Origin: Skermania piniformis | GTDB taxonomy: Bacteria; Actinomycetota; Actinomycetes; Mycobacteriales; Mycobacteriaceae | DNA: 64,000 nucleotides | Direction of reading: 5' to 3' | NCBI RefSeq assembly: GCF_019285775.1 | Contig: NZ_CP079105.1 | Location: forward strand, 3,728,603-3,792,602 | In this document: positions 44,954 to 54,178 of the stretch, piece by piece | Position numbering within the stretch: the first letter of the stretch is position 1 | How the letters are laid out: each line of letters begins with the position of its first letter | Made by a program: the position numbers and the translations under genes | The notes under the pieces: generated by a model | Seen by the model: the letters and a program-made list of their open reading frames with translations, nothing else | Databases searched by the model: none | Told to the model about the DNA's origin: nothing

Positions 44954-46098
44954 CGGGGCACCCTCGGCAGATCGAGTCCGGCGGTGGCGATCAGTTCACG
45001 CATCACTTCGTTCACCCCACCGCCGAAGGTGATCACGACGTTCTGTTTGGTCCGCCGGTCCAGCCATTCCAGCAGTGCAGCGGTATCCGGCTCGGCCGGG
45101 TCGCCGTAGCGGCCGACCACCTCCTCGGCGAGGCGTCCGACCCGCTGGATCCGCTCGGTGGCGAAGACCTTGGTCGCTGACGCATCCGCGATGTCGACCG
45201 CCCCGTCGGTGGCGGCGACCTGCCAGTTGAGCAGCTCGTTCAGCCGGAAGGTCGCGTGGATCTCGCCGAGGATGTTCGCCACGTCCGGCTCGCCGAGCAG
45301 GTCGTGATCGGCCGCCCAACGGCGCAGCCGATCGTAGATTCCACCGATCCGGCCGGCCGGACCCAACATCACCCGCTCGTGATTGAGCTGGGTGGTGATC
45401 AGCCGCCAGCCCTCGTTCTCCGTGCCGACCAGCATGCTCGCCGGCACCCGGACATCGCTGTAGTAGGTGGCGTTCACGTGGTGCGCGCCGTCGCAGGTGA
45501 TGATCGGGGTCCAGCTGAACCCCGGGTCGGCGGTGTCCACGATCAGGATCGAAATACCTCGATGCCGGCTGTCCGCGGGGCCGGTGCGGACCGCCAGCCA
45601 GATGAAGTCGGCGTCGTGCCCGCCGGTGGTGAACGTCTTTTGCCCGTTGACGATGTAGTGGTCGCCGTCCCGGACCGCCGTGGTGGTCAGGGCGGCCAGA
45701 TCGGTGCCCGCCTCCGGCTCGCTGTAACCGATCGCAAAATGCACCTCGCCGGCCAGAATCGCCGGCAAAAACCGGGCCTTCTGCTCGTCGGTGCCGTAGG
45801 TCTGCAGCGTCGGCCCGACGGTCTGCAGCGTCACCGACGGGAGCGGCACGTCCGCCCGGGCCGCCTCGTTGACGAAGATGTCCTGCTCGACCGGGCCGAA
45901 CCCGCGGCCGCCGTACTCGACCGGCCAGCCCACGCCGAGCCGGCCGTCCTTACCCATCCGCCGGATCACCTCACGGTAGGTCGGGCCATGTCGCTCGGTG
46001 GCCATCACGGCCGCCTCGGCCGGGGTGACCAAGCCGGCGAAGTACTGCCGTAGCTCGCGTTGCAGCGCTCGCTGATCGTCGGTCAGGTCGATGAACAT
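44950..46098 (-). CDS. fadE29: Acyl-CoA dehydrogenase ChsE2 (FadE29)
   Basis: A 382-residue acyl-CoA dehydrogenase subunit. It has IGYSEPEAGTDLAALTTTAV, TFTTGGHDADFIWLA, the HVNATYYSDVRVP segment, and QNVVITFGGGVNEVMRELIATAGL at the end. With ChsE1 it forms the alpha2beta2 dehydrogenase acting on the three-carbon steroid side chain. ATG 46096-46098 shares its A with the chsE1 stop (TGATG). The longer frame to 46332 is a read-through of chsE1 on the same strand and is not a start. Confidence 0.93.
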   Translation of the reverse strand: MFIDLTDDQRALQRELRQYFAGLVTPAEAAVMATERHGPTYREVIRRMGKDGRLGVGWPVEYGGRGFGPVEQDIFVNEAARADVPLPSVTLQTVGPTLQTYGTDEQKARFLPAILAGEVHFAIGYSEPEAGTDLAALTTTAVRDGDHYIVNGQKTFTTGGHDADFIWLAVRTGPADSRHRGISILIVDTADPGFSWTPIITCDGAHHVNATYYSDVRVPASMLVGTENEGWRLITTQLNHERVMLGPAGRIGGIYDRLRRWAADHDLLGEPDVANILGEIHATFRLNELLNWQVAATDGAVDIADASATKVFATERIQRVGRLAEEVVGRYGDPAEPDTAALLEWLDRRTKQNVVITFGGGVNEVMRELIATAGLDLPRVPR

Positions 46099-47129
46099 CA
46101 GCGCGCTCCCACCGATCGCCCCACTTCCGCCAGCCGTGCGCTCGGACCACCGAGGCCCCGCACGAGATCCTTCACCTGTGACGAATAGCGATGCAGCGGA
46201 TAGTCCACATCCACCCCGATCCCGCCATGCAGGTGGTGACAAATACGCAGGGCCGGTGGCACCTCCGCGGCGATCCAATACCCGAGCACCGCCAGGTCGT
46301 CGTCGGGATCCAAGCCCTCGGCCAACCGCCATGCCGCCGACTGCGCGCCGACGTGCAGCGTGCGACCGGTCACGTAGACATCGGCGATCTGCTGCGCCAC
46401 GGCCTGGAAGGTAGCCAGTGGTTTACCGAACTGATGTCGGGTGCGCACATGCCCGGCGGTGAGCCCGATGGCGCCGGCCAGCAGGCCGTCTGCGACCGCG
46501 CCGACGGTGGCGAGCCGGTAACGATGCAGCACGGCTGGATCGGCCTCGATCAGGTGTCGGGCCCGGGCACCGTCGAGCACCAGCGTGGCCTCCGGCGTTC
46601 CGGCCGAGGTCCGGGTCGGAATGCATGACACGCCTTGGTCGGTCGGGCCCACCACGGCCAGGCCGAGATCGGTCGGGAGCAGGATGGCAGCCGCCTGTGC
46701 CGCGTACGGGACGCCGACCGTGCGACCGAACAACCGACCGCGGGCGGCGTCGGTCTCGACCCTGATGGGTGCACCGGCACCCGGCTGCCGGAGCCCAGCG
46801 GTCAGCACCGCACCGGTCGCCACCCCGGCAAGCAACTCGTCCGCTACTTCGGGCCGGGCGGTTGCCAGCACCGGCAACACCCCCAACCCGAGGGTCGCCT
46901 GCGCCGGCACCTCCGCCGCGCCCCGAGCCAGCTCGTAGAGCAGGGTGCACACGCCGAGCAGACCGAGGTCGTCACCACCGAGACGAGCCGGCAACGGTGC
47001 AGACAGCAGCCCGGACTCGACCAGCGCCGGCCACAGTGCCGCGCCCGGTGCGCGTCGGACCAGCTCCACCGCAACCTCGGCTACCGCGGCCTGGCTCTCG
47101 TCCCTGGCAAAGTCCACTGGCGCTCCCAC
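46098..47129 (-). CDS. fadE28: Acyl-CoA dehydrogenase ChsE1 (FadE28)
   Basis: A 343-residue acyl-CoA dehydrogenase-like subunit, shorter than a standalone enzyme. It shows VDFARDESQAAVAEVAVELV, SGLLSAPLPARLGGDDLGLL, RTRHQFGKPLATFQAVAQQIAD and CHHLHGGIGVDVDYPLHRY. It is the partner of ChsE2. GTG 47127-47129 lies 4 bp from a KstR operator, so its transcript should be leaderless or nearly so, as for kstD. It heads the operon that runs to ltp2. Confidence 0.92.
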   Translation of the reverse strand: MGAPVDFARDESQAAVAEVAVELVRRAPGAALWPALVESGLLSAPLPARLGGDDLGLLGVCTLLYELARGAAEVPAQATLGLGVLPVLATARPEVADELLAGVATGAVLTAGLRQPGAGAPIRVETDAARGRLFGRTVGVPYAAQAAAILLPTDLGLAVVGPTDQGVSCIPTRTSAGTPEATLVLDGARARHLIEADPAVLHRYRLATVGAVADGLLAGAIGLTAGHVRTRHQFGKPLATFQAVAQQIADVYVTGRTLHVGAQSAAWRLAEGLDPDDDLAVLGYWIAAEVPPALRICHHLHGGIGVDVDYPLHRYSSQVKDLVRGLGGPSARLAEVGRSVGAR

Positions 47130-47133
47130 CGAT

Positions 47134-47147
47134 TAGAACGTGTTCCA
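47134..47147. promoter_or_regulatory. KstR operator of the chsE1-ltp2 operon
   Basis: TAGAACGTGTTCCA fits TnnAACnnGTTnnA at every fixed position and lies 4 bp before the chsE1 GTG. It places the whole side-chain operon under KstR. fadE34 upstream is transcribed from the other KstR site at 49445, so the operon has its own promoter in the 128-bp gap after fadE34. Confidence 0.88.
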
Positions 47148-47257
47148 GTTGTATCACACCGCGCCGAGCGCCGTCGCCATGCCCGGCGCACCACTTCGGC
47201 GATATTGCACCGGATTTACGTCCGGAAAAGTGTTGCGGGAACGTAAAAGTGGTGCGG

Positions 47258-49408
47258 TCAGCGGGGGAGGCCGAGGATACGTTCGGCGGCGACGGTGCGC
47301 AGGACCTGGGTGGTGCCGCCGGCGATCGACAGGCACCGGGTGAGCAGGAACTCCTGACCGTCCGGACCGGCCGCGGCGCCGGCCGCGCCGGCCAGCTCGA
47401 ACGCGAACTCGGCGACGTCCTGCCGGTACTGCACCCCGACCAACTTGCGCACGCTGGATTCCGCGCCCGGCCCGGCACCGGCCAGCTGCCGGACTGCCGC
47501 CCGCAAGCCGAGCAACGACCCGGCCACACCGGTGGCGATCAGCGCGCCGAGCCGGGCGGATGCGACCGCGTCGGCTGCCGGCACCGTCGTCAGCAACCGC
47601 TCCAGGGTCGCGTCGAGCCGGGTCCCGCCGATCGCCACCCGCTCGTTGGCCAGCGTCGTGTTCGCCAGCTTCCAGCCTTCGTTCACCGCGCCGACCACGC
47701 ACTCGTCGGGGACGAGTACGTCGTCGAGAAAAACCTCGTTGAACCGGGGCTCGCCGATGATCTCGACCAGTGGCACCACCCGGATGCCGGGCGAACGCAT
47801 GTCGACCAGGAAGTAGGTGATCCCGCGGTGTTTCGGCGCGGCACGATCGGTGCGAGCCAGGCAGATCCCCCAGTCGGCGTCGGATGCCTTCGACGTCCAC
47901 ACCTTCTGCCCCGACAATCGCCAGCCGCCCTCGACCCGGGTTGCCGTGGTGCGCAACGACGCCAGATCCGAGCCCGCCTCCGGCTCGCTGAACAGCTGAC
48001 ACCAGGTCAGCTCGCCACGCAGCGAGGGCCCGACGAACCGCTCGACCTGCGCCGGGCTGCCGTGCGCCAAGATCGTCGGCAACGCCCAGGCACCGATCAC
48101 CAGGTCCGGCACCTCGATTCCGGCCCGATCCAGTTCCTCGGCGATCACCAACTGCTCGGCCGGATCGGCATCCCGGCCGTACGGGGTGGGCCAGTGCGGC
48201 GCGAGCAGTCCGGCGCCGACCAGCGCAGCACGCTGCTCGCCCGCCGGGCGGCCCGCGATCTCGGCGACCCAACCGGCGATCTCGGCCCGCAGCTCGGCGT
48301 CGCCGGCGTAGCCGATCCGGGCCGTCCGCCGGGCGCCGGCGCGGCTCAACTCGGCGACCCGGGTATGCCAGCGGTCCGCTCCGCCGCACAGCTGTCGCAT
48401 CGCGGCGACCCGACGCAGGTAGAGGTGCGCATCGTGTTCCCAGGTGAAGCCGATCCCGCCGAGCACCTGGATGCAATCCTTGGCAACCTCGACCGCCGCC
48501 GCGAACGTGACCGACGCCGCCACCGCCGCAGCGATCGGCAGCTCGGTACCGGACTCGGCGGCGAGCGCCGCATCCCAGGCGACCGCCCGAATCGACTCGA
48601 CCCGGCAGAGCATTCCGGCGCAGAGGTGTTTGACCGCCTGGAACTTTCCGATCGGCTGACCGAACTGCTCGCGCACCTTGGCGTAGGCGACCGCGGTATC
48701 CAAGCACCACCCGACGACCCCGGCTGCTTCGGAAACTGCCAGCAGCACAGCGAGATCGGCCAGCTCCGGAAGTGGGCCGAGGATGCGATCGGCACCGATC
48801 GGGGTGTCGGCGAACCGGACCTCGCCGAGTGGGCAGCTCGGGTCCAGCGGCTCGACCGGCACCAGCTCGACGCCGAGCCCGCCGGCATCGACCAGGCACC
48901 AGACCCGCTCCCCGGGCAGCTCGGCCGCCACCAGGAGTGCGACCCCGGGGGCGGCACCCCGCACCGGACCGGCCGACCCGCCGAGCACGATCCGATCGCC
49001 GTCGCGGCGGCCGGATACCGATTGCCCGACAACGGCACACGGCAACTCGCCGGCCACGATCGGGGCACACCAGCCCCGCGCCGCCGCCGCACCGCGGGCG
49101 ACCGCCAGTCCGGCCAGCGCGGTCTCGGCGATCGGCCCACCGGCCAGTTCGCGGGCGCACTGCTCCAGCATCACGGCGAGGTCGAGCAGGGAACCGCCGA
49201 AGCCGCCGCAATCGTCCGGCACGGCGACCCCGAACACACCCAGCTCGGCGAGGGCCGGCCAGCTCACCCGCCAGCTGTCGGCGGCTGCAGCCGGGTCGGC
49301 CCGCCGGGTGCCGATCGGATCGGCCGCTCCCGCCCAGGCCGCGATCGATTGCTGAACCGCACACTGTTCCGCGGTTGTGGCAATTGTCCCGTCGGTGGCA
49401 ATCGTCAC
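47258..49408 (-). CDS. fadE34: Fused acyl-CoA dehydrogenase FadE34 (ChsE3)
   Basis: A 716-residue protein of two acyl-CoA dehydrogenase halves. The first (to ~350) has KVREQFGQPIGKFQAVKHL and QVLGGIGFTWEHDAHLYLR. The second has LFSEPEAGSDLASLRTTAT, RLSGQKVWTSKASDADWG and a C-terminal GGTTQVLRTVAAERILGLP. FadE34 combines in one chain what other ChsE enzymes do as two subunits; it oxidises the five-carbon side chain of cholesterol/cholate CoA esters. GTG 49406-49408 is used. It is divergent from kstR, as in M. tuberculosis. Confidence 0.92.
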   Translation of the reverse strand: MTIATDGTIATTAEQCAVQQSIAAWAGAADPIGTRRADPAAAADSWRVSWPALAELGVFGVAVPDDCGGFGGSLLDLAVMLEQCARELAGGPIAETALAGLAVARGAAAARGWCAPIVAGELPCAVVGQSVSGRRDGDRIVLGGSAGPVRGAAPGVALLVAAELPGERVWCLVDAGGLGVELVPVEPLDPSCPLGEVRFADTPIGADRILGPLPELADLAVLLAVSEAAGVVGWCLDTAVAYAKVREQFGQPIGKFQAVKHLCAGMLCRVESIRAVAWDAALAAESGTELPIAAAVAASVTFAAAVEVAKDCIQVLGGIGFTWEHDAHLYLRRVAAMRQLCGGADRWHTRVAELSRAGARRTARIGYAGDAELRAEIAGWVAEIAGRPAGEQRAALVGAGLLAPHWPTPYGRDADPAEQLVIAEELDRAGIEVPDLVIGAWALPTILAHGSPAQVERFVGPSLRGELTWCQLFSEPEAGSDLASLRTTATRVEGGWRLSGQKVWTSKASDADWGICLARTDRAAPKHRGITYFLVDMRSPGIRVVPLVEIIGEPRFNEVFLDDVLVPDECVVGAVNEGWKLANTTLANERVAIGGTRLDATLERLLTTVPAADAVASARLGALIATGVAGSLLGLRAAVRQLAGAGPGAESSVRKLVGVQYRQDVAEFAFELAGAAGAAAGPDGQEFLLTRCLSIAGGTTQVLRTVAAERILGLPR

Positions 49409-49444
49409 AGCACCTGCCGCCTTTCCGGGCCATTCGAAATGGCC

Positions 49445-49458
49445 TAGAACGTGTTCTA
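49445..49458. promoter_or_regulatory. KstR operator between fadE34 and kstR
   Basis: TAGAACGTGTTCTA is a near-perfect palindrome matching TnnAACnnGTTnnA. It lies 36 bp upstream of the fadE34 start and 57 bp before kstR, in the 106-bp divergent region. It should mediate KstR autorepression and control fadE34. Confidence 0.92.
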
Positions 49459-49514
49459 ATGAATTCTTGGATCAAGAGTCAAGTTGCGGTATCGATGCAA
49501 GAACAGGATTCGCC

Positions 49515-50180
49515 ATGACCCCGCCCGCGAGCCCAGCCGGAAACCCGACCGCGGCAGAGGAACCGGTAACCCTGCCGGCGACCGTCGTCACGCTCACCGA
49601 TTCCGATCTGAGTTCGTCGGCCCAGCGCAAACGGCGGCGGCGGATCCTGGACGCGACATTGGCGCTGGCCTCCAAGGGGGGCTACGACGCGGTGCAGATG
49701 CGGGCCGTCGCCGAACGTGCCGACGTGGCGGTCGGCACCCTGTATCGATACTTCCCGTCCAAAGTGCATCTGCTGGTTGCGGCCCTGGGCCGGGAGTTCG
49801 AACGGATCGACAGCAAACGCCGCGGCCCGCTGGGGGACACGCCGCACCGGCGGATGCATACCCTGCTCGGCCAGATCACCCGGTCGATGCAGCGTGACCC
49901 GCTCCTCACCGAAGCGATGACCAGGGCATTCATGTTCGCCGACGCGTCGGCTGCAGCGGAGGTGGACCGGGTCGGCCGATTCATGGACCGAATGTTCGCG
50001 CAGGCCATGCGCGGCGACGACGAAGAACCCACCGAACGGCAGCTGGCCATTGCGCGGGTGATCAGTGAGGTCTGGCTGTCGAATCTGGTCGCCTGGATCA
50101 CCCGCCGTTCGTCACCCAGCGACGTCGCGGCACGTCTCGACCTCGCGGTTGATCTGTTGCTCGGCGATTCGAGCGAATAA
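49515..50180 (+). CDS. kstR: Cholesterol-catabolism repressor KstR (TetR family)
   Basis: A 221-residue TetR repressor. The HTH is RRRRILDATLALASKGGYDAV and MRAVAERADVAVGTLYRYF; the ligand part has SKVHLLVAALGREFERID, RDPLLTEAMTRAFMFADASAA and VISEVWLSNLVAWITRR. These blocks match M. tuberculosis KstR closely. It is about 20 residues longer at the N-terminus (Pro/Ala-rich, probably flexible). KstR releases DNA when 3-oxocholest-4-en-26-oyl-CoA binds. Divergence from fadE34 with the operator between is conserved. Confidence 0.95.
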   Translation: MTPPASPAGNPTAAEEPVTLPATVVTLTDSDLSSSAQRKRRRRILDATLALASKGGYDAVQMRAVAERADVAVGTLYRYFPSKVHLLVAALGREFERIDSKRRGPLGDTPHRRMHTLLGQITRSMQRDPLLTEAMTRAFMFADASAAAEVDRVGRFMDRMFAQAMRGDDEEPTERQLAIARVISEVWLSNLVAWITRRSSPSDVAARLDLAVDLLLGDSSE

Positions 50181-50229
50181 CCTTGCCCCCGTTGAAGCGC
50201 CGAGCGGCGACGCGCACTATTTTGACGGG

Positions 50230-52776
50230 GTGACTGCCGGAGATCTACCTGTCGAGCTCTGTCGTGAACTTGCCCGGATCGCGCGTACCCCACGCTTGCT
50301 CGTGGCCTCGGACTACGACGGCACGATTGCGCCGATCGTGTCCGACCCCGCCGAAGCCCACCCCCATTCGGAATCGGTGCGCGCGTTGCGGGCGCTGGCC
50401 GGACTGACGGCGACGACCGCGGCGGTGATCTCCGGTCGGGCGCTCCGCGACCTCGCGGTGCTCTCCCGGCTACCGGTCGAGGTGCATCTGGTCGGCAGCC
50501 ACGGCTCCGAATTCGACCTCGGATTCGTGCACGCGATCGACAACGACGCCAAACAGCTGCTCGACGAGATCATCACCGAGCTCACCGACCTGGCGTCCAC
50601 CCATCCCGGGGTGACCGTCGAGGTGAAACCGGCCAGCGTCGCGTTGCACGTGCGTAATGCCACCCCGGAAGTAGGCCGCCAAGCGCTGGATCGCGTCCGC
50701 CACGGCGCCGCCAGCTGGGTCGGGGTGCAGGTGACCGAGGGCAAAGCGGTGATCGAGCTGGCGGTGGTGCCGACCGACAAGGGTTACGCGCTGGATCTGC
50801 TCCGGCACCAGGAGAGCGCCTCGGCAGCAATCTTCTTCGGCGACGACGTCACCGACGAGAAAGCGTTCGCCCGGTTGCAAGGCCCGGACATCGGGGTGAA
50901 GGTGGGCGAGGGCGCATCACTCGCCGGCTTCCGCGTTCCGGACACCGGGTCGGTGGCCGCCGCGCTGGCGTTCCTCCTGGAAGAGCGCCGCACCTGGCTG
51001 GCCGGGGCGAGCGCCCCGCCGATCGAGCGGTGCACCATGCTGGCCAGCCCCCGATCGGTTGCCTTGCTGACCCCCGACGCCGTGGTCACCTGGTTCTGCC
51101 ACCCCGAACCGGACTCGGCCGCGATGTTCGCGCACCTGCTCGGCGGACCGGCTGCGGGACACTTCTCGATCCGCCCGGAGCGGACCGGGCTACCGCTGTC
51201 CCAGCGGTATCTGGACGGCACGATGACCGTCGAAACCCGTTGGGCAAAGCTTCAAGTGGTCGACTACCTGCCGCACGACGTCACCCCGGACCGGACCGAT
51301 CTCACCCGGGTGATCACCGGTGAGGCGCCGGCGATCGTCGAGTTCGCGCCGCGGCCCGAGTTCGGCCAGGTGCCGGTACAGATCGAAGCCGAGGCCGAGG
51401 GTCTGCGGGTGCACGGGCCGAACGACCCGCTCGTGCTCCGCTCGCCCGGCGTCACCTGGGCGGTGGTCAGCGACGGAACCCACCAGACCGCACGCGCCGT
51501 CGTCGACCCGTCGACCGGGCCGATCGTCCTGGAACTACGCTGCGGCACCGGCGATCTCGGCGCCTCGCCGACCGACGAGGCGGCCCGGCGGGACCGGGCG
51601 GAAACCTACTGGTCGAGCTGGACCCGCACCCTGCACCTGCCGCCGCTCAAGCCCGACCTGATGAAACGTTCCGCGTTGACCCTGCGCGGGCTGGTGCACC
51701 AACCGTCCGGATCGATCTTGGCCGCCGCCACCACGTCGCTGCCCGAAGACATCGGCGGGGTGCGCAACTGGGACTATCGCTACTGCTGGTTGCGCGACGC
51801 GGCGCTGACCGCATCGGCGCTGGTCTCGGTGGGCTCCCTCGGCGAGGCACAGGCCTACCTGGGCTGGGTGCACGACGTGTTGGCGACGCTGTCCGGACCG
51901 GAATGGCTGCACCCGCTCTACACCCTCTACGGCGGTGGCCTGCCGCCCGAAGCCGTGATCGACTCGCTACCCGGCTACGCCGGGTCCCGCCCGGTGCGGG
52001 TGGGCAACGCCGCGAACATGCAGGTGCAGCTGGATGTGTTCGGCCCGATCGTCGATCTGATCCACCTGCTGGCGCGGGCCCGAGCCGACCGCGGCATGCC
52101 CGACCCACTGCCCGATCGGGATTGGGAGTTGGTCTGTGCCATGGTCGCTGCGGTCACCCGGCGCTGGCACGAGCCGGACCACGGAATCTGGGAGATCCGC
52201 GGCAACCCGCGGCACCACGTCTACTCCAAGGTGATGGGCTGGCTGACCGTCGACCGGGCGACCGACCTGGCGCAGCGATACGAGCGGGAGGTCGACCCCG
52301 CGTGGCCGCAACTGCGCACCACGATCGCCGACGACGTACTCACCAACGGCTGGAACGACGAGGTGCAGTCGTTCACGGCCGCCTACGACGGCACCGACCT
52401 GGACGCAGCGTCGCTGCACATCGGATTGTCCGGACTGGTCGATCCGGCCGACCCGCGGTTTGCGGCGACCGTCCTCGCCACCGAGGCCGACCTCCGCAGC
52501 GGTTCGACGGTGTACCGGTACCACCACGACGACGGGTTGCCGGGCGGTGAAGGCGGATTCCACCTGTGCGCGGCGTGGCTGGTCGAGGCATATCTGCTGG
52601 TCGGCCGGCGATCCGATGCCGAGGCCCTGTTCGATCAGTTGGTGCACGCGGCGGGTCCGACCGGGCTGTTGAGCGAAGAGTACGACCCGGTCGCGGAGCG
52701 GTCGCTGGGCAACCATCCGCAGGCCTACAGCCATCTGGGGCTGCTGCGGTGCGCCCAGTTGTTGAGCGCCGGCTAG
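50230..52776 (+). CDS. Trehalose-6-phosphate phosphatase fused to a GH15 glycosidase
   Basis: An 848-residue two-enzyme chain from GTG 50230. The N-terminal HAD phosphatase (~1-250) has LLVASDYDGTIAPIVSDP (nucleophile Asp), VHLVGSHGSEF and IFFGDDVTDEKAF, the OtsB set. The C-terminal ~600 residues are GH15 (trehalase/glucoamylase-like): GGVRNWDYRYCWLRDAALTA, WLHPLYTLYGG, GIWEIRGNPRHHVYSKVMGW and LSEEYDP. It could make trehalose and cleave it or a related glucan. Alone in its direction, it follows kstR by 49 bp but is probably independent. Confidence 0.92.
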   Translation: MTAGDLPVELCRELARIARTPRLLVASDYDGTIAPIVSDPAEAHPHSESVRALRALAGLTATTAAVISGRALRDLAVLSRLPVEVHLVGSHGSEFDLGFVHAIDNDAKQLLDEIITELTDLASTHPGVTVEVKPASVALHVRNATPEVGRQALDRVRHGAASWVGVQVTEGKAVIELAVVPTDKGYALDLLRHQESASAAIFFGDDVTDEKAFARLQGPDIGVKVGEGASLAGFRVPDTGSVAAALAFLLEERRTWLAGASAPPIERCTMLASPRSVALLTPDAVVTWFCHPEPDSAAMFAHLLGGPAAGHFSIRPERTGLPLSQRYLDGTMTVETRWAKLQVVDYLPHDVTPDRTDLTRVITGEAPAIVEFAPRPEFGQVPVQIEAEAEGLRVHGPNDPLVLRSPGVTWAVVSDGTHQTARAVVDPSTGPIVLELRCGTGDLGASPTDEAARRDRAETYWSSWTRTLHLPPLKPDLMKRSALTLRGLVHQPSGSILAAATTSLPEDIGGVRNWDYRYCWLRDAALTASALVSVGSLGEAQAYLGWVHDVLATLSGPEWLHPLYTLYGGGLPPEAVIDSLPGYAGSRPVRVGNAANMQVQLDVFGPIVDLIHLLARARADRGMPDPLPDRDWELVCAMVAAVTRRWHEPDHGIWEIRGNPRHHVYSKVMGWLTVDRATDLAQRYEREVDPAWPQLRTTIADDVLTNGWNDEVQSFTAAYDGTDLDAASLHIGLSGLVDPADPRFAATVLATEADLRSGSTVYRYHHDDGLPGGEGGFHLCAAWLVEAYLLVGRRSDAEALFDQLVHAAGPTGLLSEEYDPVAERSLGNHPQAYSHLGLLRCAQLLSAG

Positions 52777-52790
52777 CAGTCGCGCCGGCG

Positions 52791-54038
52791 CTACTGCGCG
52801 TTCGCCAGTGGCCGCATCACCGAGTAGAGCGTGCGGTACGCCTCCAGCATCCGCTCCGGGCTCTCGGCGAGGCCGGCCAGCATGACCAGGTAGCCGTAGG
52901 ATCCCTCGCCGTGGCCGACCGTGGCCTGTTCGGCGCGCACATCGATCTGTCGTACACCGTCGATCCCGTGCAGTACCTCCGACCAGCCCGGCGTCAGCGC
53001 AACCGGGGTATCCAGCGGCGGCTGCAGCGCGATCGCGAACGACACCCCGTTGCGCGGGCCGCGCTGGTCGAGTTCGGGCTCGATCTCGGCGCCCACCGCG
53101 GCCAGCGCCGCACAGCGGTACAGCGACACGCCGGTGGTGTCGGCGACGATGCCCGGAACACCGCCGCCCCCGATCCGGCCGTTCACCTCGATGATGCGAG
53201 GGCCGTCCGCGGTCAGCTTGATCTCGGTATGCAGGCAGCCGGTCCGGATACCGAGCGCCGCCGCCGCATCCGCTACGGTCGCGGCCAGCTCCGCCGACCG
53301 CTCGGGGCAGAGTCCGGCCGGTGCAAACGCCCCGGTCTCGCGGAACTCGGCGGCCAGCGGCATCCGTCCGACCACCTGAACGGTGTGCACCACGCCGGCG
53401 CCGACCACCGACTCGACCGAGACATAGTCGCCGTACTCGCCGCGCTGCCCGGGCGGGTACTCACCGAGACACTCTTCCAAGATCATCGGGCGGAGGTCGC
53501 CGGCCGCGCGCAACGCAGCGAGCTGCCACGCGGCTGCACCCGCGTCCGGAGCGGCGAACGTGGTCCGGCCCCCGGCACCCACCGTCGGCTTCAGCACCGC
53601 CGGGTACCGCACAGCGTCGAACGACGTCGGCTCGGTGGCGACGCCGAGCTCGACGAACTCGGGCACCGGGACACCCGCCGCGGCCAACGCCCGCCGTTGC
53701 TCGCCCTTGTCGACCAGCCGGTTCGCCACCTCGGGTGGATTACCGGGTAACCGCAAGATCTCGGCGATCTCCGCCGTACGGACCAACTGTGCGTCGGCGA
53801 ACGTGGTCACTCCGTCCACGCCGGCCGATGCCAGCACGGCTGCGGCTTCGTGGACGGAACCACCGATATCGCATACCCGGCCGAAGCGGCCGAGCTGGCG
53901 TCGATCGGCTGCCGTGAGCCGAGCGTCGTCCACCGCCCAGACGATGTCCATCCAACCGGAGTAGATCCGGGCCAGGTGCAGCAGCGAAATCGAGTCCACT
54001 TCATGGACGATCGCCAGCGTCGGTACGTCGCGCAGCAC
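52791..54038 (-). CDS. ATP-grasp carboxylate-amine ligase-like protein
   Basis: A 415-residue ATP-grasp protein (419-427 if TTG upstream is used). It has RLVDKGEQRRALAAAGVPVP, YPAVLKPTVGAGGRTTFAA (ATP lysine), MILEECLGEYPPGQ and the metal site TEIKLTADGPRIIEVNGRIGG. The layout matches carboxylate-amine ligases that join an acid to an amine with ATP. No peptide-synthesis partner lies nearby. It is convergent with the OtsB-GH15 gene (14 bp apart) and divergent from the GGDEF gene. Substrates unknown. Confidence 0.83.
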   Translation of the reverse strand: MLRDVPTLAIVHEVDSISLLHLARIYSGWMDIVWAVDDARLTAADRRQLGRFGRVCDIGGSVHEAAAVLASAGVDGVTTFADAQLVRTAEIAEILRLPGNPPEVANRLVDKGEQRRALAAAGVPVPEFVELGVATEPTSFDAVRYPAVLKPTVGAGGRTTFAAPDAGAAAWQLAALRAAGDLRPMILEECLGEYPPGQRGEYGDYVSVESVVGAGVVHTVQVVGRMPLAAEFRETGAFAPAGLCPERSAELAATVADAAAALGIRTGCLHTEIKLTADGPRIIEVNGRIGGGGVPGIVADTTGVSLYRCAALAAVGAEIEPELDQRGPRNGVSFAIALQPPLDTPVALTPGWSEVLHGIDGVRQIDVRAEQATVGHGEGSYGYLVMLAGLAESPERMLEAYRTLYSVMRPLANAQ

Positions 54039-54178
54039 AACCCCCTCGATCCGAACGGACGATGGACGGTCCAACTACCCTGCAAACTTTCTCGGCCGCC
54101 ATACGGTAACTCGAGCGGTCGACCTTTGCCGGGCACCATCGATCGACATTGCACCTTGTCGATCTACACTCACCAGTC

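Noticed and set aside
46769-49447. An 892-codon open frame on the plus strand
   Set aside because: It is the antisense of fadE28 and fadE34; composition is Pro/Arg-rich, as is usual for shadow frames in high-GC DNA, and it has no domain.
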